The notes under the pieces are model-generated. The model made no database searches. It worked only from the letters and a program-made list of their open reading frames with translations, and was not told the DNA's origin. The translations under genes and the position numbers were made by a program. From an uncultured Bacteroidota bacterium (GTDB taxonomy: Bacteria; Bacteroidota; Bacteroidia; Chitinophagales; Chitinophagaceae), in contig CAISOH010000411.1 of assembly GCA_903887005.1 (NCBI GenBank), forward strand, positions 1 through 34,609: a DNA stretch of 34,609 bases. Direction: 5' to 3'. Position 1 is the first letter of the stretch. Every line of letters starts with the position of its first letter. Below are positions 1 to 8,510 of this stretch, piece by piece.

Positions 1-99
1 AAATGCAGTGCAATCTTTTTTGAACTAATGGGCAAGGATAATAATATCTTTCGTAATTTAGCCATTCAAGTTCTTCGGAACCAAATTCTAATTTTGTAA
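1..99 (+). CDS. C-terminal end of an unidentified protein (cut by window edge)
   Basis: Frame 1 is open from the first base to a TAA at 97-99, giving 32 residues that end in VLRNQILIL. The other two forward frames close within 25 bases. A strong intrinsic terminator overlaps the stop codon, which supports this as a real gene end. Too little is present to name a family. Confidence 0.45.
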   Translation, partial: KCSAIFFELMGKDNNIFRNLAIQVLRNQILIL

Positions 100-142
100 G
101 CATCTTTTGAGAGTGGTTTTTCAAAGATGCTTACTTTTTTTT
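96..142 (+). terminator. Rho-independent terminator
   Basis: An inverted repeat (GTAAGCATCTTT at 96-107 against AAAGATGCTTAC at 123-134) is followed directly by a run of eight T. The stem begins in the stop codon of the upstream partial gene. It stands between that gene and the truncated M56 gene, which therefore has no visible promoter. Confidence 0.85.
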
Positions 143-144
143 AA

Positions 145-1239
145 TTTAACCAACATTGCACATTTTTATCCAGCGACCAGTATAATACTGATTTATCAAA
201 AGCTCCGTTTTCTTTTTTAAACAATCTGTTCTGGAAAGATTCGATTTCATTGGAAACAGAAAGCGGCAGATTAATATACCGGCACGAATTAACGCACATA
301 AAACAGCGGCATACTTACGATAAACTCGCCTGCCAGTTGCTCACATGTATATTCTGGATCAATCCGTTTTATTGGTTCATTCAAAAGGAACTAAGTATGA
401 TACACGAATTCATCGCCGATGAAAAAGCGATAAATGATAATGACACAGAGGCATTCGCAAAAATGTTATTACAAACGCACAATAACGGACGGTTTCTGAT
501 CCCTGAACACCAGTTTTTTTCTTCACCCATAAAAAGACGATTAATTATGCTGCAAACATCCGCAAAAACAAGTCATTCTTATTTAAGGCGTTTGCTGGTA
601 TTACCGCTTATCGCCTGCTCCATTCTTATCTTTTCATTCAGCACCCGCAAAGACGGGAAAAATGAGATCATAAAGGCAGATAAAAAAATTGTTCTGGTAG
701 TAGATGCTGGTCATGGCGGGAAGGATGCCGGTGGCCGGTTTGGAACGCTCATCGAAAAAGACCTCACGTTAAAAATCGCAACACGCATCAAAGAACTGTC
801 ACCGGGATATAATATAGAAGTGCATCTTACAAGAAGTAGGGACGAGTACCCTACGCTTGCCGGCAGGGTGGATATTTCTAATAAAATCAGCCCCGATGAT
901 TTTATTTCCATTCACATCGGCAGCCTTCCGGATAAGGATACCGGAAGAGGCAATTTTAATGTTTTTATCTCAGATGGCAATCCGCAACTAATTAAAAGCA
1001 AACAATTAGGTTTGTCAATTTTCCGGCAAATAGCAGCAGTGGGCGGAATCGAAAGAAATAATTTATCTGTGGAAAGCAAAGGTCTCTATGTGTTGAAAAA
1101 TAATAAAGCGCCTGCGATGGCTTTATCGTTGGGTAATATAAAAAACAAAGAGCAAATGCAGCAAATAACCAACGATGAAAAACTGGATGAATTATGCGGC
1201 GCCATACTCAGAGGAGTAGTTGCCGCTAATAAAAAATGA
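145..1239 (+). pseudogene. 5'-truncated BlaR1/MecR1-like M56 peptidase fused to an amidase_3 domain
   Basis: The frame is open from 145, after an in-frame TAA at 142-144, but has no ATG; the first usable start is a TTG at 250. Residues upstream of that TTG (KAPFSFLNNLFWKDS) still match M56 proteins, so the protein once extended further. What remains is the end of the peptidase domain with the zinc motif HELTH and the downstream glutamate of FIADEKA, one membrane helix (LLVLPLIACSILIFSF), and a C-terminal N-acetylmuramoyl-L-alanine amidase fold with VVDAGHGGKDAG, the second-metal glutamate in LIEKDLTL and FISIHIG. The N-terminal membrane helices of BlaR1 proteins, normally well over 100 residues, are missing. 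No BlaI-type repressor gene is adjacent. In active amidase_3 enzymes the C-terminal part carries a catalytic Glu (VLIExGF); here the equivalent stretch reads MALSLGNIKN, so that Glu appears to be Ser. The gene is probably inactive as a sensor. The family assignment is firm; the pseudogene reading is likely. Confidence 0.8.
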
Positions 1240-1418
1240 TGGATTATCTGGTGTTAATGATACAATTTATTTGGTCATAAAACTAAAGGATTAATGAAGT
1301 AGATAATTATATAGATGCTCAATTTACTGTTTTCAAAAAACGTAACATTTTATCTCAAAAATTCAGAACCAATTGCCCTTTTAACAATTTAACCCTTTAC
1401 CCAATTAACCCAATCCCC

Positions 1419-1426
1419 TACATTTG
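1419..1426 (+). promoter_or_regulatory. TAnnTTTG promoter box (TACATTTG) of the metH module
   Basis: TACATTTG matches the Bacteroidota -7 element exactly and ends 4 bases before the ATG at 1431, so the transcript would start at or almost at the start codon. No clear -33 element was assigned. Confidence 0.6.
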
Positions 1427-1430
1427 CATT

Positions 1431-2456
1431 ATGAATACAGGATCACAACTGCGGAAACTGCTCAACGAGCGTATTTTGATAATTGATGGTGCCATGGGTA
1501 CTATGGTTCAGCGTTATAGATTACAGGAGCAGGATTACCGAGGCGAAAGGTTTAAAGACTGGCACACAGATGTAAAGGGAAATAATGATCTGCTGTGCCT
1601 TACCCAACCCCACATCATAAAAGAAATACACAAACAATATCTGCAGGCAGGCGCTAATATACTGGAAACAAATACCTTCAATTCCCAGGTAATATCACTG
1701 GCTGATTATGATATGCAGTCACTGGCTTACGAACTGAATGTGGCTGCAGCAAAACTTGCCAGGGAAGCAATAAATGAATTCAAGGAGAACTGCCAATTGC
1801 CAACTGCCAATTGTTTTGTTGCGGGAGCGATCGGCCCAATGAATAAAACATTATCCCTTTCCCCCGATGTAAATAATCCCGGCTTTCGCTCGGTAACTTT
1901 TGATGAGGTGGCTGATGCGTATTATGAGCAGATTAAAGGCCTTGTAGATGGCGGTGTGGATATATTGCTGGTAGAAACAATTTTCGACACGCTGAATGCA
2001 AAGGCTGCCATTTATGCCATCAACAAATACTACAGGGAAACAAAAAAAGAAAAGCTTCCCGTCATGATTTCCGGCACTATTACCGATGCATCAGGACGCA
2101 CGCTTAGTGGTCAGACACTGGAAGCCTTTTACATATCGGTAATGCATGCTAACCCGATAAGTATTGGGCTTAACTGTGCTCTTGGCGCTCAGCAAATGAG
2201 GCCGCATATTGAAGAGCTTTCACAGATAGCAGCATGTTATGTAAGCGCGTATCCGAATGCCGGCCTGCCAAACGCTATGGGTGAGTATGACGAAAGCCCG
2301 GAGCATACAGCCGCTATCATTTCGGAATGGGCAAAGGAAGGACGGGTAAACCTTGTAGGAGGTTGCTGCGGCACCACTCCTGATCATATTGCTGCTATAG
2401 CAAAGGCAATGAAAAACTATGCACCCAGGCCATTGCCGGAATTGATGAGCGCTTAG
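1431..2456 (+). CDS. metH: Methionine synthase, homocysteine-methyltransferase module (MetH N-terminal domain as a separate protein)
   Basis: This is the zinc-dependent homocysteine S-methyltransferase TIM barrel, 341 aa. It opens with [12 protein letters not shown], continues with ETNTFNSQ, and has the zinc ligands: an upstream Cys in GLNCALGA near residue 250 and the pair in GGCCGTTP near residue 307. In cobalamin-dependent MetH this is the first of four modules; the folate, B12 and reactivation modules are absent here. Bacteroidota commonly split MetH in two, but the second gene is usually close by and none is seen in this window. The chain ends cleanly after the barrel, so this is a split protein, not a truncation. 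Residues about 120-128 (NCQLPTANC) look like a repeat-derived insertion (see 1788-1813). The next gene is on the other strand. Start: the ATG at 1431 sits immediately after a promoter box. Confidence 0.9.
   Translation: MNTGSQLRKLLNERILIIDGAMGTMVQRYRLQEQDYRGERFKDWHTDVKGNNDLLCLTQPHIIKEIHKQYLQAGANILETNTFNSQVISLADYDMQSLAYELNVAAAKLAREAINEFKENCQLPTANCFVAGAIGPMNKTLSLSPDVNNPGFRSVTFDEVADAYYEQIKGLVDGGVDILLVETIFDTLNAKAAIYAINKYYRETKKEKLPVMISGTITDASGRTLSGQTLEAFYISVMHANPISIGLNCALGAQQMRPHIEELSQIAACYVSAYPNAGLPNAMGEYDESPEHTAAIISEWAKEGRVNLVGGCCGTTPDHIAAIAKAMKNYAPRPLPELMSA
1788..1813 (+). repeat. GCCAACTGCCAATTG-type simple repeat inside metH
   Basis: The stretch alternates TGCCAATTGCCAACTGCCAA and lies in frame, encoding NCQLPTANC where homologues have a short, unrelated loop before FVAGxIGP. 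Related strings occur outside genes at 33541-33610. Confidence 0.6.
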
Positions 2457-2563
2457 ATTTGTTCATATTATCACAAGCTGCTGAAACAGCTGTGCCAATT
2501 ACTTTAGCAATAGGCAAAGACTTTCACCAGGAGTATTAAGTAAAACAGATTCCGGGATATTTT

Positions 2564-3262
2564 CTAAGGATTGTAATTAAACTTAAACCCGATGCCGTGA
2601 ATCGTTTGTAATTTTGCGGCATTTTGCGATTTAAGATACTTCCTCACTTTGGTGATAAATACATCCATGCTTCTGCCCAGGAAGTAATCGTCCTTACCCC
2701 AAACGTTCATTAATATCTCATCACGTTTGAGTACCCGGTTTGCATTGAGGCATAAATAACGCACCAGGTCAGCTTCCCGTTGTGTAAGCTGGTATTCTAC
2801 TTTATCGCTTCTGAGTGTCAGGTTACTATAATCAAATTCAAGATCTCCTATCTTGAAGCTGACAGGACCAATGTCTTCTTTTTTCTTGCTTCGTTTAAGG
2901 AAAACCTGTATCCTCATTTGCAGTTCCTGCAAATTATATGGTTTAGTAACATAGTCATCCGCCCCGCTTTCAAAGCCCGCTATCTTGTCATTATCAAGGT
3001 TTTTTGAAGAGAGCAGAATGATTGGAATATTCTCATTTTTTTTACGAATGCTGTTGGCAAGTTCCATACCATCCTTTTTCCCGGGTAGCATAATATCAAG
3101 CAGGCATACATCGTAAATGTTTTTCATAAACTGGTGCCACGCAACATCTCCGTCCGTACAATGCGTAACTTCATAGTCCTGCTTGAGCAGAAAATCTTTT
3201 ACAACATACCCTAATACAGGGTCATCTTCAACTAATAATATTTTCACTTTGGGCTGAGACAT
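2564..3262 (-). CDS. OmpR/PhoB-family response regulator (RprY-like), orphan
   Basis: This 232-aa two-domain regulator has a receiver at residues 6-120 with the acidic pair D13/D14, phospho-acceptor D56 (CLLDIMLPG), S85 and K107 (VTKPY). A winged-helix DNA-binding domain follows at about 135-230 (QLTQREADLVRYL, then RSMDVFITKVRKYL and the wing IHGIGFKF). It resembles RprY-type regulators of Bacteroidota, which partner with an RprX-type sensor kinase, but no kinase gene is adjacent. The ATG at 3260-3262 is the natural start because the receiver begins four residues later. All phosphorylation residues are intact. The regulon cannot be inferred. A 13-bp inverted repeat lies upstream at 3403-3436, in the spacer shared with the next minus-strand gene. 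Confidence 0.9.
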   Translation of the reverse strand: MSQPKVKILLVEDDPVLGYVVKDFLLKQDYEVTHCTDGDVAWHQFMKNIYDVCLLDIMLPGKKDGMELANSIRKKNENIPIILLSSKNLDNDKIAGFESGADDYVTKPYNLQELQMRIQVFLKRSKKKEDIGPVSFKIGDLEFDYSNLTLRSDKVEYQLTQREADLVRYLCLNANRVLKRDEILMNVWGKDDYFLGRSMDVFITKVRKYLKSQNAAKLQTIHGIGFKFNYNP

Positions 3263-3402
3263 AATAAATAATAAGACTAGTTTTAAAGTTTTCTACCGCT
3301 AATATAGTACTTCTAATTGTCAATGGCTAAAGTAAAAGTAAAAATTAATTATAATAAACCAAAAAGTAGTGACCATTATTTATATAAAAGTCATGTTTGT
3401 TA

Positions 3403-3436
3403 TTATAAATAGCCATTAAATATTGGCTATTTATAA
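3403..3436. other. 13-bp perfect inverted repeat, hairpin or operator
   Basis: TTATAAATAGCCA (3403-3415) pairs with TGGCTATTTATAA (3424-3436) around an 8-base loop in an AT-rich spacer. There is no clean T-run after it on the minus strand and only a weak one on the plus strand, so it may be a poor terminator of the reductase gene or a binding site in front of the response regulator. Confidence 0.5.
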
Positions 3437-3536
3437 TGCTTTTTAGAAATTATGAATTTAGTACCTAAACTTCAGACTGCTAAGATATAGAAATATGATG
3501 AGGATTTGAATAGAATAAAAAAACATTTAGTATGGA

Positions 3537-4625
3537 CTACCGGGCGTCAAAATCTATAATTACTCTTTCTGTGCGGGGATGTGACTGGCAGGTAAGCACA
3601 TACCCTTTTTCCACCTCGCTGTGATCGAGAGCATAGTTGACTTCCATTTCCACTTCACCCTCTGTTACTTTGGCACGGCAGGTGCAGCATACACCGCCCT
3701 TGCAGGCATAAGGGAGATCTGCTCCGTTTTTTAGAGCGGCATCAAGTATGCTTTCGCCCACAAACGGTACCTCCATATCGAAGGTAACGCCGTCAAGCGT
3801 GATACTTACCTTGCTCACAGGCCCGCTCTCATTTTTGTGGCTCTCCACCCATTTCTCATGCACGGCTTTTGGCTGATCAGGAGAAGTGAATAATTCAATA
3901 TGCACATTGGATGAAGGCATACCGAGGTCTGTTAATTGCTGCCGCACGGAAAGTATCATATTTTCCGGGCCACAAATAAACGCTTCGTCTATGGTATTTA
4001 TATCTATCAGCGTTTTGCAAAACTCTGCGCATTTCGCGGCATCTATCCGGCCGCTGAATAAGGGTATTTCTACATACTCACGGCTGAGCACATGGTAAAT
4101 GCGCAGCCGCAGCATATATTTGTTTTTCAGCGCTTCTATAGCCTCCCTGAAAATAATGCTGTTCTTTCCACGGTTGCCATATACAAGCGTAAAACTGCTA
4201 TCAGGCTCGTCTTCAAGCACAGATTTCATAATGCTCATGATGGGGGTAATACCGCTTCCGGCTGCAAAAGCAAGGTATTCTTTATGTTTTGTTTCCGTCT
4301 TTTTGGGTGTGAATTTGCCCATAGGAGGCATAACGTCAAGCACATCCCCTGCTTTCAGTTCGCTATGTGCGTATGTGGAAAATTTCCCTTCTTCCACTTT
4401 TTTTATGGCTACCCGCAGTTCCCCGTCTTTTGGACTGGCGCAAATTGAGTAGGAGCGGCGCACTTCTGCACCTCCGAAATGCCTGCGGAAGGTAAGGTAC
4501 TGCCCGGGGGCAAAACGAAATATTTCAGCCAGTTCGCCGGGTACTTCCAGCGATACCGATACACAATCAGCCGTTTCCGGGCGAACATTTTTTACTTTTA
4601 ACGGGTAGAATTTCAGAACTGACAT
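3537..4625 (-). CDS. PaaE-like ferredoxin reductase (FAD / NAD(P)H / 2Fe-2S)
   Basis: A 362-aa oxidoreductase in the order FAD-binding barrel, NAD(P) domain, C-terminal plant-type ferredoxin. Motifs seen are RRSYSICASP (FAD), FAAGSGITPIMS (nicotinamide), and the cluster loop YACKGGVCCTCRAK with a fourth Cys in YVLTCQSHP, i.e. C-x4-C-x2-C...C. The domain order matches PaaE, the reductase of the phenylacetyl-CoA epoxidase, and related flavodoxin-reductase-type proteins. No paaABCD genes are nearby, so a role in phenylacetate degradation is not supported; it may feed electrons to another oxygenase or desaturase. The start is placed at the ATG at 4623-4625 (MSVLKFYPLKV), because a TATATTTG promoter lies 9 bases upstream. 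An in-frame start 45 bases further up would lie upstream of that promoter. Confidence 0.88.
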   Translation of the reverse strand: MSVLKFYPLKVKNVRPETADCVSVSLEVPGELAEIFRFAPGQYLTFRRHFGGAEVRRSYSICASPKDGELRVAIKKVEEGKFSTYAHSELKAGDVLDVMPPMGKFTPKKTETKHKEYLAFAAGSGITPIMSIMKSVLEDEPDSSFTLVYGNRGKNSIIFREAIEALKNKYMLRLRIYHVLSREYVEIPLFSGRIDAAKCAEFCKTLIDINTIDEAFICGPENMILSVRQQLTDLGMPSSNVHIELFTSPDQPKAVHEKWVESHKNESGPVSKVSITLDGVTFDMEVPFVGESILDAALKNGADLPYACKGGVCCTCRAKVTEGEVEMEVNYALDHSEVEKGYVLTCQSHPRTERVIIDFDAR

Positions 4626-4634
4626 AAATGGCTG

Positions 4635-4642
4635 CAAATATA
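4635..4642 (-). promoter_or_regulatory. TAnnTTTG promoter box (TATATTTG) of the reductase gene
   Basis: It is an exact match on the minus strand and ends 9 bases before the ATG. It rules out the longer reading frame start at 4670 for transcripts from this site. Confidence 0.6.
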
Positions 4643-4762
4643 AGAAAAAACAATCCCAAACTCCTCCCACTGAAAAATCAAAACAAGTGCCGGGCTTCCC
4701 ATCATTTTCTGGTCACAATACCTATAACGTTGAAGATAAAAAACAAAGCTAAATAGATTGTT

Positions 4763-4786
4763 CCCCTTTAGGGGGCAGGGGTTTTG
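4763..4786 (+). repeat. CCCCTTTAGGGG-type dispersed palindrome, copy 1
   Basis: CCCCTTTAGGGGGCAGGGG followed by TTTTG. It shares more than 20 bases with 14339-14361 and, inverted, with 31430-31454; the six bases ATAGAT just upstream also recur at the 14.3-kb copy. It abuts the dgt promoter. Confidence 0.7.
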
Positions 4787-4794
4787 TATATTTA
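4787..4794 (+). promoter_or_regulatory. Near-match promoter box (TATATTTA) of dgt
   Basis: One base off the TAnnTTTG consensus. It ends 4 bases before the ATG at 4799, the same close geometry as at the metH module. Confidence 0.45.
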
Positions 4795-4798
4795 CACC

Positions 4799-6193
4799 AT
4801 GAATTGGGCGTCACTTTATACTACGCAGCGGACAGGCGCACCTGAACGTAAAAATACAGGTGCTGACCTTGTGCGTAATTCTTTTCAGCGGGATTATGAT
4901 CGTATCATTTTTTCTTCCGCTTTCAGGAGGCTGCAAAATAAGACACAGGTTTTCCCGCTGCCGGGCGCCATATTCGTGCATAACCGACTTACGCATAGCT
5001 TAGAGGTGGCTTCAGTAGGGCGCTCATTAGGTAAAGCGGTTGGAGAAAAGATAGCTGCAAAATATGTGGATGAAGGACAGGAATTCACGGAGTTTTACCG
5101 GCATGAATTAGCTTCTGTTATTGCCTCGGCATGTCTCGCGCATGATATAGGCAACCCGCCATTCGGACATTCCGGAGAGGATGCGATCCGAGCGTTTTTC
5201 AACGGTCTCGATGGCGATATGCGCTCAATAATACACGATTCATTGAGCGATAACCAGCGAAAAGACTTTGAGTATTTTGAAGGCAATTCAAATGCCTTTC
5301 GTGTGCTCACAAATAGCTTTAACGAACCCGAACCCGGTGGCTACAAACTTACCTTCTCTACCCTTGCGTCATTGGTTAAATATCCGTGTGCTTCCATAGA
5401 AGGTTTTAATAAAAAGACCGGGCTGATAGCTACAAAAAAATCCGGATTTTTTGATTCGGAGATTGGCACGTATCAGCAAATAGCAAAAGCATTGCAAATA
5501 CCCGCTAAGGAAGGCTACAGCCATGTATATGCCCGTCATCCGTTCGTATATCTTACAGAGGCCGCCGATGATATTTGTTACCGGGTAATAGATTTGGAAG
5601 ATGCGCATCGGCTGCATATCATTTCGCTCGAAACCTTTATGGATATGTTCCTGCCGTTTTTTGAGCAGGAAAAAGAATACTATAAATCGCGGGAATATGT
5701 GGAGAAAAAATTAGCGAAAATAAACGACGACAATCAAAAGGTGCAATACATTCGCGCCCGCTGGATAGGACTGATGATAGAGAAATTATCTGATTTATTC
5801 ATGGCGCATGAAGCGGAATTACTGGGCGGCACACTTGAAAAAGACCTGCTCAAATGCCTGCCTGCCGGGGATCGTGCATTGATAGACCGGATAAACGATT
5901 TTTCTGTAAAGAAAGTATATAACTATAAAGCGGTTGTGGAGATAGAAATAGCGGGCTACAATGTAATAGGCGGGCTGCTGAAAGAATTTATACAGGCAGT
6001 ACTTTATCCGCAGCATACCAAATCGGGTAAGCTGATAAAGCTGGTATCATCCCAGTTCCCGGTAACTCAGGACAGGAAAAATGTGTATCAGGATATTCAG
6101 TCTCTTTTAGACTTTATAGCCGGTATGACGGATCTCTATGCCATAGATATCTATCGTAAAATAACAGGAATAACAATCCCGGAGATTAGGTAA
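4799..6193 (+). CDS. dgt: Deoxyguanosinetriphosphate triphosphohydrolase (HD family)
   Basis: A 464-aa HD-superfamily dNTP triphosphohydrolase, which cleaves dGTP to deoxyguanosine and triphosphate. Visible motifs are the N-terminal RNSFQRDYDRIIFSSAFRRL with KTQVFPL, the first metal histidine in NRLTHSLEV, the HD pair in ACLAHDIGNPPFGHSGEDA, and the later Asp in EAADDICYRVIDLEDA. The length is right for the bacterial family. The ATG at 4799 is preferred over the upstream TTG at 4784 because the latter overlaps the promoter and a dispersed repeat, and MNWASLYTTQR is a normal start for the family. It is a single-gene unit: the reductase is divergent upstream and queA starts 200 bases downstream. 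Confidence 0.93.
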   Translation: MNWASLYTTQRTGAPERKNTGADLVRNSFQRDYDRIIFSSAFRRLQNKTQVFPLPGAIFVHNRLTHSLEVASVGRSLGKAVGEKIAAKYVDEGQEFTEFYRHELASVIASACLAHDIGNPPFGHSGEDAIRAFFNGLDGDMRSIIHDSLSDNQRKDFEYFEGNSNAFRVLTNSFNEPEPGGYKLTFSTLASLVKYPCASIEGFNKKTGLIATKKSGFFDSEIGTYQQIAKALQIPAKEGYSHVYARHPFVYLTEAADDICYRVIDLEDAHRLHIISLETFMDMFLPFFEQEKEYYKSREYVEKKLAKINDDNQKVQYIRARWIGLMIEKLSDLFMAHEAELLGGTLEKDLLKCLPAGDRALIDRINDFSVKKVYNYKAVVEIEIAGYNVIGGLLKEFIQAVLYPQHTKSGKLIKLVSSQFPVTQDRKNVYQDIQSLLDFIAGMTDLYAIDIYRKITGITIPEIR

Positions 6194-6234
6194 TTGGTTA
6201 AAGAGTTAATGGGTTAAAAGGTTACTAAGTTAAA
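6192..6234 (+). repeat. Degenerate GGTTAAAG-type repeat
   Basis: A run of overlapping GGTTAA / GTTAAAG / GTTAATG words follows the dgt stop. Similar strings lie at 31486-31520 and, in reverse complement, at 1376-1412 before metH, so this is a dispersed intergenic repeat type. It is followed by TTGCGTCCTTGCGCCTTTGC at about 6328-6347, another simple-sequence type. Confidence 0.5.
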
Positions 6235-6393
6235 CGATGCACGAAAATTATTACTTTATTAATTGTCCCAACAGCGTCTGGATTTGCGGTCTTGTTTTTT
6301 TAATTTATTTGTTATCCATAATACCCTTTGCGTCCTTGCGCCTTTGCGAGAGAAAATTATTTCAATTTTTGACATTTGATTTTTGACTTAACA

Positions 6394-7611
6394 ATGAACC
6401 CAAAGAACCTGCGCATTGAAGACTATACCTACCCGCTCCCGGATGAGCGGATAGCTAAGTATCCGCTTGCAGCACGGGATGCATCGAAGTTGCTTGTTTA
6501 TAAGGAAGGGATCATTTCTGAAGATGTGTATAAAAACATATCGAAGCATATACCTTCCGATACACTAATGGTTTTTAACCAGACCAAAGTAGTTCATGCA
6601 AGGCTGTTATTTAAGAAACCTTCAGGCGGAGTAATAGAGGTTTTTTGCCTTGCGCCTCACAAGCAATATGACGGCATTCAAACCGCCATGCTGCAAAAGG
6701 GAAAAGTGTATTGGGAATGCCTGATAGGTGGCGCCAGTAAATGGAAGCACGGCATGGTGCTGCAGCTTACGAACGAAGATCCCGGATTCACTTTGTCAGC
6801 AACTATTACGGAACGCAACCCCGGTGCCTACACACTGTGCCTGGAGTGGGATAATGAAGACCTAACTTTCGCGGAGGTATTGCATTATGCGGGTAAAGTG
6901 CCATTGCCGCCCTATCTGCACCGCGATGCGGATGCGGATGATGAAACCCGCTACCAGACATTGTTCGCAACAGAGGAAGGAAGCGTTGCAGCGCCAACGG
7001 CCGGACTGCATTTTACAAATGAAATACTGCAAAGCCTTGCGGCAAAAAATATAGATACTGCATTTCTTACGCTTCATGTGGGCGCTGGTACATTTAAACC
7101 GGTGAAGAGTGCAACAATGCAGGAGCACGACATGCATGCCGAATGGATAGATGTAAGTCTCATCACCATTCATAAATTAATTGATAGCCTGGAGAAAAAA
7201 ATCGTAGCTGTCGGCACTACTTCAATGCGCACATTGGAAAGCCTGTACTGGATAGGGAACAAACTCAGCAATGGAAGCAACATTGACCTGCACAGCATTG
7301 CCGTATCCCAGTGGGAACCATATGAAACCATGCAAACCTGCAGCCCGGAAAAAGCGCTTACCGCTTTGGCAGCCTGGATGGAAGCGCATCAGCTAAACAA
7401 GCTTATCACACGCACACAGATATTAATTGCACCCGGATATACATTCAGAATTGCGAAAGGATTGGTTACCAATTTTCATCAGCCGCAATCAACATTATTA
7501 TTGCTGGTAGCAGCGTTAATTGGTGTGGATTGGCGGAAGGTTTATGAGTACGCATTGACGCATGATTTCAGGTTTTTGAGTTATGGTGATGGATGTTTAT
7601 TAATGGCTTAA
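6394..7611 (+). CDS. queA: S-adenosylmethionine:tRNA ribosyltransferase-isomerase
   Basis: A 405-aa QueA, which moves the ribosyl group of SAM onto 7-aminomethyl-7-deazaguanine in tRNA to give epoxyqueuosine. Motifs include the N-terminal YTYPLPDERIAKYPL, LMVFNQTKVVHARL, GKVPLPPYL, EEGSVAAPTAGLHFT, LHVGAGTFKPV and VAVGTTSMRTLES. It is somewhat longer than the roughly 350 aa of E. coli QueA, with insertions in the middle as is common in Bacteroidota. The ATG at 6394 is used: the conserved part begins within ten residues, while the TTG six codons upstream would add only MIFDLT. No other queuosine gene is adjacent. Confidence 0.94.
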   Translation: MNPKNLRIEDYTYPLPDERIAKYPLAARDASKLLVYKEGIISEDVYKNISKHIPSDTLMVFNQTKVVHARLLFKKPSGGVIEVFCLAPHKQYDGIQTAMLQKGKVYWECLIGGASKWKHGMVLQLTNEDPGFTLSATITERNPGAYTLCLEWDNEDLTFAEVLHYAGKVPLPPYLHRDADADDETRYQTLFATEEGSVAAPTAGLHFTNEILQSLAAKNIDTAFLTLHVGAGTFKPVKSATMQEHDMHAEWIDVSLITIHKLIDSLEKKIVAVGTTSMRTLESLYWIGNKLSNGSNIDLHSIAVSQWEPYETMQTCSPEKALTALAAWMEAHQLNKLITRTQILIAPGYTFRIAKGLVTNFHQPQSTLLLLVAALIGVDWRKVYEYALTHDFRFLSYGDGCLLMA

Positions 7612-7703
7612 TGTCTTAATTGCTCAATGGCTCAATTAATGTGAAAATGTGGGAATGTGAAAAATGTGATGTTGCTCAATGTTCTGAACCACAACGGATG
7701 ATC

Positions 7704-8111
7704 TTACCCTACCGGATGAAAATAAGGCATGGAGACAATCATTTCCCTACATTCATCTATAGTCTGTGATTCGGCAAACAATACCCATTGCCCGGTATAG
7801 CGCATAAAGGAAATATGGCAGCAATTTTTCCCGATAAACTGTAACCTGACAAATTTATCTTCAAATTCACCGGACAACTGGCGGTCTTTTCCATATCTGT
7901 ACTTCTCGCACAGATAAAAATAATTACTGCGCCAGCTTGGGTAAATGTCAACCAGGTAATTCATTTCTAAGTTGGGATTTTCATTTATGTACTCCTTTTT
8001 GAAATCCTCAATGATTTGTGAAAAGGATGCCGTGATTTTATCCTTATCATATTGCGTCAATTTGGGGTTACCTTTTGGTGGGCCGGTTTTGACCCAGTAT
8101 CCTGCAGCCAT
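7704..8111 (-). CDS. Hypothetical protein, 135 aa
   Basis: I do not recognise this family. The protein is soluble and aromatic-rich (MAAGYWVKTGPPKGNPKLT at the N-terminus, YPSWRSNYFYLCEKYRYG in the middle, YTGQWVLFAESQTIDEC near the C-terminus). There is no signal peptide or membrane helix. The start is placed at the ATG at 8109-8111, since further upstream the frame becomes K/F-rich low-complexity sequence that looks non-coding. It is divergent from the dinD pseudogene, with about 88 bp between the two starts, so it may have belonged to the same accessory segment. Reading-frame character is convincing; function is unknown. Confidence 0.6.
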   Translation of the reverse strand: MAAGYWVKTGPPKGNPKLTQYDKDKITASFSQIIEDFKKEYINENPNLEMNYLVDIYPSWRSNYFYLCEKYRYGKDRQLSGEFEDKFVRLQFIGKNCCHISFMRYTGQWVLFAESQTIDECREMIVSMPYFHPVG

Positions 8112-8199
8112 AGTAAATTGATTTTTTGCAAAATAAAATAATTTTGGTAATTTTTTATTTTTGTATGATTTCGGATAAAAGGAAAATAGAAAACAAACC

Positions 8200-8487
8200 A
8201 TGAAAAGTGAACAGATACATCATTTGCTGCAGCAATTTGAAAATGCCTGTTACAATTATTAATGTATTGAGTGCTGGAGCGCCCGAGAAGTTCAAACTAT
8301 ATTAGGTTATACGAAATGGGACAACTTTGTTAAAGTAGTTGACAAAGCCAAAACAGCGTGTGAAACCAGTGGTGTAGCGGTTCCTGACCATTTTCCCGAT
8401 ATCGGGAAAATGGTTGAACTTGCCAAGGCGGCCCAAAGGGAAAGAGAAAATGTTTACCGGTTACCATTGCAACCAGATCTCATCTGA
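8200..8487 (+). pseudogene. dinD: DinD-like DNA-damage-inducible protein, broken remnant
   Basis: From the ATG at 8200 the frame gives MKSEQIHHLLQQFENACYNY and then a TAA at 8260-8262. The same frame resumes at once with CIECWSAREVQTILGY and TKWDNFVKVVDKAKTAC, then DHFPDIGKMVELAKAAQRE. This is the N-terminal order of DinD (Bro-N-like domain). After AAQRE similarity stops, and the frame closes at 8485-8487. An intact DinD is about 270-280 aa; this is about 95 codons with one internal stop. It is thus a nonsense mutation plus loss of the C-terminal two thirds. Recognition is from family memory, not a search. Confidence 0.75.
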
Positions 8488-8510
8488 GTGACCTGGCTGC
8501 AACAGCAATG

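Noticed and set aside
1240-1430. SAM or cobalamin riboswitch before the metH module
   Set aside because: No SAM or B12-box consensus was found, and the promoter lies 4 bases from the ATG, leaving no leader.
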